DNA of 64,000 nt. Source: Bacteroidota bacterium (GTDB lineage Bacteria; Bacteroidota; Bacteroidia; Bacteroidales; UBA1715). Within the stretch, counting starts at the first letter, position 1. Each line of letters begins with the position of its first letter. Below, piece by piece: positions 57,832 through 64,000 of this stretch. The position numbers were made by a program, and so were the translations under genes. The notes under the pieces are model-generated. The model did not search any database. It was not told the DNA's origin and saw only the letters and a list, made by a program, of their open reading frames with translations. The DNA lies in assembly GCA_009786075.1 (NCBI GenBank), contig WQTX01000003.1, forward strand, positions 1 through 64,000, given 5' to 3'.

Positions 57832-59400
57832 ATGAATACAATAAGAAAACTGCCTATTGGCGTACAAGATTTTGAGTATCTGCGTACAAATAACTTTTTG
57901 TATGTAGATAAAACGCAATATATTTATCAATTACTGCAAGGGAAACCTTACTTTCTCGGTCGCCCGCGCAGGTTTGGCAAAAGTTTGTTTCTTTCAACGC
58001 TCAAAGCCTATTTTGAAGGCAAAAAAGAACTTTTTGAAGGTCTGAAAATTGCCGAATTGGAGACTGATTGGACAAAATATCCTGTTATTTATATTGATTT
58101 TAATGTTGGATTGTTTATCAACGCCGAAAATGTGTCGGAACGCATCGAAGAAATGATGGACGAACTAAAAGTGCTGTGGAGTCTAAACAAAGAAAGTGGC
58201 ACCATACCTTCGCTCTTTCAAAAAATTATTAGAGCAGCACACGAGCAAACAGGCAAGCCGGTAGTGGTACTTATTGATGAATACGACAAACCACTAATAA
58301 ACACAATGGATAATGAAGAGGAAAATGAAAAAATCAAACTCATTTTAAAATCATTCTATGGCGTTTTGAAAAGTAATGATGCTTACCTGCGTTTTGTTTT
58401 CCTCACCGGCGTAACAAAATTCTCAAAAGTCAGCATTTTTAGCGATTTAAACCACCTGACCGATATTAGTTTAGACGAAAAATTCGCCGAGATTTGTGGA
58501 ATTTCAGAAGCCGAATTATTGCAAAATTTCCAACCCGAAATTCAAGCATTGGCAGAACGCCGAAAATTGACATACGAACAAGCAACCGCAAAACTAAAAC
58601 AACTGTATGACGGTTATCATTTTGCCAAAGAAAGTGCTGATATGTACAACCCTTTTAGCTTGTTAAATACCTTTGCAAAATTAGATTTTGCCTATTATTG
58701 GTTTGCCACAGGTACGCCTACTTTTTTGGCAAAAACATTACGTTATCAAAATTTTGATATTCGCAAATTTGACAACGATGTTTTAATTTCAGCAAATTCA
58801 ATAATGGATTATCGTGCAGAGGGCGGAAATCTTATACCGTTGCTTTATCAGAGCGGATATTTGACAATAAAATCCTATAACCAAAAATTTAATTCTTATG
58901 TATTAGGTTTTCCCAACGAAGAAGTAAAATATGGTTTTTTAAATGAACTTTTGCCGGCGTTTGTGCAAACACCCATTACAACAGGGAATTTTTCTGTTGT
59001 GGAATTTTCACAACAAATAGAAAATAATGATATTGAGGGTTTTATGACCTCTCTAAAAGCATTTTTTGCAGCAATTCCTTACGATGCCATAAAACAAGAA
59101 CACCGAGATGAACAATATTATCAACACGTTTTTTATTTGCTTTTTACTTTGATTGGCGAATTTGTACAAACCGAAGTAAAAAACAATAAAGGCAGAGCCG
59201 ATGCTGTTGTAAAAACAGCCGATAGTATTTATGTTTTCGAGTTCAAAATGGACGACAACGCCACTGCCGAAGATGCCCTCGCACAAATTAACAGCAAAGA
59301 TTACGCAATTCCCTACACCGCAGACAATAGAAAAATTGTAAAAATTGGAGTGGAATTTTCGCAAACGGAAAGAGGTGTAATACGTTGGTTAATAGAGTAA
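57832..59400 (+). CDS. AAA-ATPase-like / DUF1703 PD-(D/E)XK protein
   Basis: 522 residues. Opens with the family hallmark LPIGVQDFEYLRTNNFLYVDKTQYIYQLL, followed by the nucleotide-binding GRPRRFGKS (43-51), VVVLIDEYDKPLI (Walker B-like) and LTGVTKFSKVSIFSDLNHL. The C-terminal DUF1703 domain ends in a nuclease-like core GRADAVVKTADSIYVFEFKMD. The family is large and multicopy in Bacteroidetes; function is unproven, with mobile or selfish behaviour suspected. It has a conventional full length (about 520 aa), so this copy looks intact. Confidence 0.9.
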   Translation: MNTIRKLPIGVQDFEYLRTNNFLYVDKTQYIYQLLQGKPYFLGRPRRFGKSLFLSTLKAYFEGKKELFEGLKIAELETDWTKYPVIYIDFNVGLFINAENVSERIEEMMDELKVLWSLNKESGTIPSLFQKIIRAAHEQTGKPVVVLIDEYDKPLINTMDNEEENEKIKLILKSFYGVLKSNDAYLRFVFLTGVTKFSKVSIFSDLNHLTDISLDEKFAEICGISEAELLQNFQPEIQALAERRKLTYEQATAKLKQLYDGYHFAKESADMYNPFSLLNTFAKLDFAYYWFATGTPTFLAKTLRYQNFDIRKFDNDVLISANSIMDYRAEGGNLIPLLYQSGYLTIKSYNQKFNSYVLGFPNEEVKYGFLNELLPAFVQTPITTGNFSVVEFSQQIENNDIEGFMTSLKAFFAAIPYDAIKQEHRDEQYYQHVFYLLFTLIGEFVQTEVKNNKGRADAVVKTADSIYVFEFKMDDNATAEDALAQINSKDYAIPYTADNRKIVKIGVEFSQTERGVIRWLIE

Positions 59401-59433
59401 AAAGATAAGAAACGAACAGAAAAACGACATATC

Positions 59434-60375
59434 ATGCAAATTTCAGTTGTAATACCATTGCTGAACGAAGAAGAATCAATTCCCGAATTGTGTTCGTGGA
59501 TTGACGAGGTAATGAAAAAGCATTCATTTTCGTACGAAATAATTCTTGTGGACGACGGCAGCACCGACAATTCGTGGCACGCAATAGAACAATGCGCCGT
59601 AAAAAATGCCAACATAAAAGGTATTAAATTCCAACGGAATTACGGAAAATCGGGCGGCTTATACAAGGGTTTCGAGGCAGCGCAGGGCGATGTGGTTATT
59701 ACCATGGACGCCGACCTGCAAGACAGCCCCGAAGAAATTCCCGAACTCTACCGCATGATAACAGAGGAAGGCTACGATTTGGTGTCGGGCTGGAAAAAGA
59801 AACGCTACGACCCGCTGCTTACCAAAAATTTGCCGAGTAAATTTTATAACGCCACCGTACGTTTGTTTACCGGTATACGCCTGCACGATTTTAATTGCGG
59901 ACTGAAAGCCTACAAACGCCAAGTGGTAAAAAGCGTGGAAGTGTACGGCGAAATGCACCGCTATATGCCGGTGCTGGCAAAATGGGCAGGTTTCAAAAAA
60001 ATAGGCGAAAAAGTGGTGCAGCACCAAGAACGCAAGTACGGCACAAGTAAATTCGGTATGGAACGTTTTATTCGAGGTCCGCTCGACTTACTGTCGGTGC
60101 TGTTTATTGCAAAATTCAGCAAACGCCCCATGCACTTGTTTGGCGGTATGGGTGTGATTTGTTTCGTTGCCGGAGCTATTATTCTGGCATATTTATCGTA
60201 TATGAAAATAGCCCTGTCGGTGTATAATATGACTCAACGACCATTGTTTTACTTGGGAATTGTGTGTTTGATTGTTGGCTTCCAATTGTTCCTGACCGGA
60301 TTTTTGGCGGAATTGATTTCGCGGTCGGCGGCGAGTAAAAATGAGTATTTGTGTGAAAAAAAACTGAATACATAA
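59434..60375 (+). CDS. GT2 polyprenyl-phosphate glycosyltransferase (DPM/GtrB-like)
   Basis: 313 residues: GT-A catalytic domain ISVVIPLLNEEESIPELCSWI, ILVDDGSTDNSW, GDVVITMDADLQDSPEEIP (DxD-type metal site), HDFNCGLKAYKR, EMHRYMPVLAKWAGF, and two C-terminal membrane helices (LFGGMGVICFVAGAIILAYL; LFYLGIVCLIVGFQLFLTGFLAEL). Such enzymes move a sugar to undecaprenyl phosphate for surface glycan decoration. The stop lies 2 nt before a palindromic element that leads into the GT4 gene. Confidence 0.92.
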   Translation: MQISVVIPLLNEEESIPELCSWIDEVMKKHSFSYEIILVDDGSTDNSWHAIEQCAVKNANIKGIKFQRNYGKSGGLYKGFEAAQGDVVITMDADLQDSPEEIPELYRMITEEGYDLVSGWKKKRYDPLLTKNLPSKFYNATVRLFTGIRLHDFNCGLKAYKRQVVKSVEVYGEMHRYMPVLAKWAGFKKIGEKVVQHQERKYGTSKFGMERFIRGPLDLLSVLFIAKFSKRPMHLFGGMGVICFVAGAIILAYLSYMKIALSVYNMTQRPLFYLGIVCLIVGFQLFLTGFLAELISRSAASKNEYLCEKKLNT

Positions 60376-60377
60376 AA

Positions 60378-60556
60378 AGCCCCCTAAATCCCCCTCAAGG
60401 GGGACTTAAACAAACTTTTCCAAAGTTTAGAACTTTGGAAAAGTTACAGTTGCGAAACAAAGAAAACAAGTAAATAAGATGACAAATAAACAAGATAAAA
60501 ACAACTCTGTTCCTTCTCCTCCCCTTGAGGGGGAGGCTGGGAGGGGGCTTTCTTTC
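60378..60556 (+). repeat. stop-to-start palindromic element A7 with nested hairpin
   Basis: AGCCCCCT module at the GT2 stop, the AACTTTTCCAAAGTT hairpin nested inside (60413-60445), and the CTCCCCTTGAGGGGGAGG...AGGGGGCT module at the right. The GT4 start codon (60479) and first ~26 codons lie within it. Confidence 0.85.
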
Positions 60557-61678
60557 CTCAGCATAGCTCCCGCATACCCCCTACGCGGCGGCATAGCCGA
60601 TTTCAACGAAGCACTTACCCGCAGTTTGTGCGCACAAGGTTTCGATGCTTCTATAATTTCGTATGGTAAGCAATACCCCTCGTTGCTTTTTCCGGGTAGA
60701 ACGCAGTTTTCCACATCGACTGCGCCAACAGATTTACGTATTGCAACACTGCTTCATTCCTACAATCCGTTCAATTGGCGGAAGGTTGCAAATTACATTG
60801 TGAACGAAAATCCTAATGTTCTGTTACTGCATTTTTGGATGCCGTTTTTTGCGCCTGCGCTTGGATCTATTGCCAAACGAGTAAAAAAATGTCTTCCGCA
60901 GGTTACAATTTGCGCTGTGTGCCACAATTTTTTGCCGCACGAACGTTCACGGTTCGATGCTGCTCTTGCAACATATTTTGCCAAACGTTGCGATTGTTTT
61001 GTAGCAATGTCGCAATCGGTATTGTCTGATATACAGGAATTTGCCCCCGACAAAAAAGCGATTTATACACCGCACCCCATGTACGATAATTTTGGCGAAG
61101 CCGTAAGCAAAACCGAAGCTGCCGAAGCATTGAATTTGCCTGCCGATAAAAATTATGTGCTATTTTTCGGTTTGGTGCGCAAATACAAAGGGCTTGATTT
61201 ACTCTTGCAAGCATTTGCCAAAAAAGCATTAAACGATAAAAATATAATGCTGCTCGTAGCCGGCGAATTTTACGAAAACCCCGAAATTTACACCAAACAA
61301 ATCGAAGAACTCGGCATTGCCGACAGGGTAATTATTCACAATGAATTTATTGTCCACGACCGTGTACGCCTGTATTTTTCGCTTGCCGATATTGTGGCGC
61401 AAACTTACCACACGGCTACGCAAAGCGGCATTACGCAAATAGCCTTTCATTTCAATTTGCCCATGCTTGTAACCAATGTTGGCGGACTTTCGGAAATTGT
61501 GAAATACCGCGAAATGGGCTATGTGTGTGAAAAAAATCCACAGGAAATAGCCGAAGCGCTTGCCGATTTTTATGAAAATAACCGTGCGGAAGATTTTAGA
61601 AAAGTGGTAATTGCCGAAAAACAAAAATACTCGTGGGAGCGGTTTGTGGAAATGTTGGAAAAAGTAATAAGTCGCTAA
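60479..61678 (+). CDS. GT4-family glycosyltransferase with a repeat-encoded N-terminus
   Basis: 399 residues. The conserved protein begins LSFLSIAPAYPLRGGIADFNEALTRSL, a normal GT-B N-terminal strand and glycine loop; the C-terminal domain has YVLFFGLVRKYKGLDLLLQAFAKK, LLVAGEFYE and TATQSGITQIAFHFNLPMLVTNVGGLSEIV. The first ~25 residues (MTNKQDKNNSVPSPPLEGEA...) are encoded by palindromic element A7; no other start codon exists in frame before the conserved part. The peptide SPPLEGEAGRGLS is the same as in the MFS protein at 30.7 kb, because both read the same module in the same frame. Likely acts with the upstream GT2 on a surface glycan. Confidence 0.88.
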   Translation: MTNKQDKNNSVPSPPLEGEAGRGLSFLSIAPAYPLRGGIADFNEALTRSLCAQGFDASIISYGKQYPSLLFPGRTQFSTSTAPTDLRIATLLHSYNPFNWRKVANYIVNENPNVLLLHFWMPFFAPALGSIAKRVKKCLPQVTICAVCHNFLPHERSRFDAALATYFAKRCDCFVAMSQSVLSDIQEFAPDKKAIYTPHPMYDNFGEAVSKTEAAEALNLPADKNYVLFFGLVRKYKGLDLLLQAFAKKALNDKNIMLLVAGEFYENPEIYTKQIEELGIADRVIIHNEFIVHDRVRLYFSLADIVAQTYHTATQSGITQIAFHFNLPMLVTNVGGLSEIVKYREMGYVCEKNPQEIAEALADFYENNRAEDFRKVVIAEKQKYSWERFVEMLEKVISR

Positions 61679-61685
61679 AAAAATT

Positions 61686-64000
61686 ATGCAAAAAAATCCC
61701 ACCCTCATCAAACTCCTTTTCGTAAGCTTTGTAAGCCTACTCGGATTTTCGCAGTGTGTGATTACCAATAAAATTCCGGCAGACAAAAAATTACTCGTCA
61801 AAAATTCCATTTCGATTGATAACAGGAATATCTCGAGAGATGAATTGAGTACACATTTGTCGCAAAAACCTAACCGGCGGACGCTGTTTCTGCGTGCGGG
61901 CGCATGGGTGTATTTGAAAACCGAACATTCGCAAAAACGATTTCCTGTGTGGTTGAACAAAACGTTTGGCGAAGCGCCCGTGTACTACGATTCGCTTGCT
62001 ACCCAAAAAAGCAAAGAACAGTTTCGCATTTTTTTAAACGAACGGGGTTTTTATGCTGCCGACATACAAGCGAGTTCGCGCCCACGAGGGCGGCACAATA
62101 AGAAAGTTGTTGTGCATTACGATATTTCCGCAGGCAATAAATATATGATTAGCTCAATTACGTATGCCATTGCCGACACAAATTTGCTCAAAATTGTAAA
62201 ACAGCGGCGAAATGCAAATTCCACAATACTGACACCACCGGTTGCCTTCGATATTCAACTTTTGCAAAATGAGCAACGGCGTATGACACGCCAAATAACC
62301 GCTGCCGGTTATTTCGGATTTACCACCGACAATATTTTTTACACCGCCGACACGTCAAGGGGATTCAACGATGTACACCTCGAAATTAGCATAAAACCAA
62401 ACGAAAACGATGAGCAGGGTTTGTTTCGCAAGTACAAAATCGGCAACGTGCTGGTGTTTCCCGATTTCAATCCGAATGATGCCGTACGCCGCTCTGTGCG
62501 TTACGATACGCTCCGTTTGCGCGATTCGGTGTATTTTCTTTTTCACAATCCTCGTTTTTTGCGTCCGGTAGTGATTGATAGAATTAACACTATTCGTCCG
62601 GGTAATTTCTATAATAGTATAACCGTTGAACGTATGCAACGGCAATTAAGCCAAAATAAACTGTTTAAACTCACCACTATTTCGTTTGCCGAAACGCAAA
62701 AACCCGACAGCACACAATTTGGCGAAATTGATTGCCGCATACAACTTACGCCTTTTGCCAAACAATCGGTAAGTGTTGAAATTGAAGGACTGACCACCAG
62801 CGGTGATTGGGGGGCGGAACTTACGCTTAACTATACACATAGAAATATTTTCCGGGGTGCTGAAAATTTATTTGTTCGTACCCATACCAGAGGCGGACAC
62901 AATCGAGCACTGCGTAGCGATAACGGAAAACGTCCGCTTTTCAACACCTACGAATTAGGATTTGAGGTAGGACTTGAAATTCCCAATTTTATTTCGCCCA
63001 TAAAACCGCCCCACATGGACACACGCTACACGCCAAGTACAACCATTCGGGCGGCGTACAATATGAGCCAAACCGTAGATTACACCCGCCCCACATTTCA
63101 GGTAGGTTTTGGGTACCGGTGGAACGTTGACCGCAACACGCAGCATGTGCTCAATCCTATCGATATCAGCTATATCAAATACTCCAACAAATCGCAGCGG
63201 TTTTTGGATTTTTTGAACAACAAAAGTTACTATAAATACAGTTTCGAGGATTATTTGATTTACAGCTCAAATTATTCTTATACATTTTATAATAAACCAC
63301 AGTATGGCAATAGTTTACGTAATTTCCGCTACTTCAAACTATATGCCGAAACGGCTGGAAATCTCGTGTATGGAGTTTATAAACTTGCCGGAGCAACTAC
63401 CAACGAAACAGGTCGTTACGAAATGTTTGGGACGAATTTTGCGCAATATGTGAAAACCGAATTTGATTATCGTTACAATCAAACGCTCACACCGAAAGCT
63501 TCGAATGTGTACCGCATATATGCAGGTTTTGGTATTCCCTACGGAAATTCCGAAGCACTGCCAAGTGTGAAAAAATTCTATTCCGGCGGAGCAAGCAGTA
63601 TGCGGGCGTGGGCAAGTCGCACGCTTGGTCCGGGCTCTTTTAACGACACCACGGGGCAACTGAAATTTTATTTGGGTGATGTGAAATTAGAGGCAAATTT
63701 TGAAACTCGTTTTCCGCTGTTTTGGATTTTCAACGGCGCATTCTTCGTTGATGCCGGTAATATTTGGGATTGGAAAAACACGGCAATGGACGGTGCCGAA
63801 TTTTTCGTAAAATCGTTTTACAAACAAATAGCCATAGGCTCCGGCGTGGGGTTACGTTTAGATTTATCATTCCTGATGTTGCGTTTCGATTGGGGTTTGA
63901 AAGTAAAAGAGGCGTATAAAATTCCCGATACAAATTCGTCGTTTATTTGGGGCAATCGTCCAATGACCGGCAATGATTGGAATTTGACTTTTGCTATTGG
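61686..64000 (+). CDS. BamA/TamA-family outer membrane protein, cut by the window edge
   Basis: At least 771 residues from ATG 61686 with no stop before 64000. A lipoprotein-like signal (LLGFSQCVITNKIP) precedes POTRA-like segments (KIPADKKLLVKNSISIDNR; VVVHYDISAGNKYMISSITY; KYKIGNVLVFPDFNP; YNSITVERMQRQLSQNKLFKLTTISF) and an Omp85 barrel with RVYAGFG-like strands and the L6-type loop (FYSGGASSMRAWASRTLGPGS, where the VRGF-equivalent is MRAW), followed by FVDAGNIWDW. Bacteroidetes carry several such TamA/BamA-like lipoproteins besides the main BamA; this belongs to the accessory group. It follows GT4 by 7 nt. The C-terminal strands lie outside. Confidence 0.88.
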   Translation, partial: MQKNPTLIKLLFVSFVSLLGFSQCVITNKIPADKKLLVKNSISIDNRNISRDELSTHLSQKPNRRTLFLRAGAWVYLKTEHSQKRFPVWLNKTFGEAPVYYDSLATQKSKEQFRIFLNERGFYAADIQASSRPRGRHNKKVVVHYDISAGNKYMISSITYAIADTNLLKIVKQRRNANSTILTPPVAFDIQLLQNEQRRMTRQITAAGYFGFTTDNIFYTADTSRGFNDVHLEISIKPNENDEQGLFRKYKIGNVLVFPDFNPNDAVRRSVRYDTLRLRDSVYFLFHNPRFLRPVVIDRINTIRPGNFYNSITVERMQRQLSQNKLFKLTTISFAETQKPDSTQFGEIDCRIQLTPFAKQSVSVEIEGLTTSGDWGAELTLNYTHRNIFRGAENLFVRTHTRGGHNRALRSDNGKRPLFNTYELGFEVGLEIPNFISPIKPPHMDTRYTPSTTIRAAYNMSQTVDYTRPTFQVGFGYRWNVDRNTQHVLNPIDISYIKYSNKSQRFLDFLNNKSYYKYSFEDYLIYSSNYSYTFYNKPQYGNSLRNFRYFKLYAETAGNLVYGVYKLAGATTNETGRYEMFGTNFAQYVKTEFDYRYNQTLTPKASNVYRIYAGFGIPYGNSEALPSVKKFYSGGASSMRAWASRTLGPGSFNDTTGQLKFYLGDVKLEANFETRFPLFWIFNGAFFVDAGNIWDWKNTAMDGAEFFVKSFYKQIAIGSGVGLRLDLSFLMLRFDWGLKVKEAYKIPDTNSSFIWGNRPMTGNDWNLTFAI

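Overview
The window looks like chromosomal DNA of an AT-rich Bacteroidota, most likely Bacteroidales. The evidence is: type IX secretion (T9SS) regulators and components (PorX, PorW/SprE, a PorN/GldN-like lipoprotein), secreted proteins with T9SS-type C-terminal sorting domains, the bacterial GGGP synthase typical of the phylum, Reg_prop/Y_Y_Y sensors, and repeated promoters of the Bacteroidetes form TTG-N~19-TAnnTTTG with few Shine-Dalgarno sequences. There is one tRNA (Arg-ACG), no rRNA, no CRISPR array and no prophage.

Layout. 0-2 kb is an accessory stretch: a DUF4143 ATPase remnant, the first copy of a structured RNA (661-874) fused to a frameshifted small ORF, a small secreted protein and a small barrel-like protein. 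2-11.3 kb (minus) holds RidA with a cysteine-rich insertion, an M48 lipoprotein protease, alanine dehydrogenase, a T9SS-secreted trypsin-like protease and a propeller/SpoIIE sensor phosphatase. 11.4-19.4 kb (plus) holds porW, then an accessory island (MNT/HEPN pair, second copy of the structured RNA with an XRE gene, a Cys-rich lipoprotein, a MauE-thioredoxin membrane protein and a broken DUF6922 gene), then porX and tsaE. 19.6-21.6 kb holds rpiB and a lutB-like gene. 21.7-28.5 kb (minus) is a polysaccharide locus (lytic transglycosylase, WecA-like transferase, Wzc, Wza, GT4), followed by the tRNA. 29-32 kb (plus) holds SIMPL, GGGP synthase and an MFS exporter. 32-41.7 kb (minus) is a histidine operon hisG-hisD-hisC pulled apart by NfeD/SPFH, two DUF6567 lipoproteins, a T9SS-tail lipoprotein and a GH2 enzyme. 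41.8-46.9 kb holds fmt, a second Wzc/Wza pair and a barrel protein. 47-57 kb (minus) holds xthA, dprA, a GldN-like lipoprotein, envelope proteins, FKBP, a PAP2-like protein, a second T9SS protease, two Ig-like lipoproteins and a YG-repeat surface protein. 57.4-64 kb (plus) holds XRE + AAA/nuclease, GT2, GT4 and a BamA/TamA-like barrel that runs off the edge.

Two non-coding themes stand out. First, two diverged copies of a ~215-240 nt RNA share a promoter-proximal hairpin, a long stem whose pairings covary between copies, a loop-to-3'-end pairing, and an identical end in which a T7 run abuts the ATG of a small gene. I cannot assign it to a family I know. Second, many intergenic gaps are filled from stop codon to start codon by palindromic elements. 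The most common (AGCCCCCT...AGGGGGCT, ~110-180 bp, 7 copies plus a remnant) abuts stop codons, usually in one orientation relative to transcription. It has been absorbed into reading frames: it supplies the N-terminus of an MFS protein and of a GT4, the stop codon of GGGPS, and part of a signal peptide. A different palindrome sits in frame inside another GT4.

Together the genes describe a cell that secretes proteases through T9SS, remodels its envelope and capsule, and carries small accessory modules scattered among core genes.
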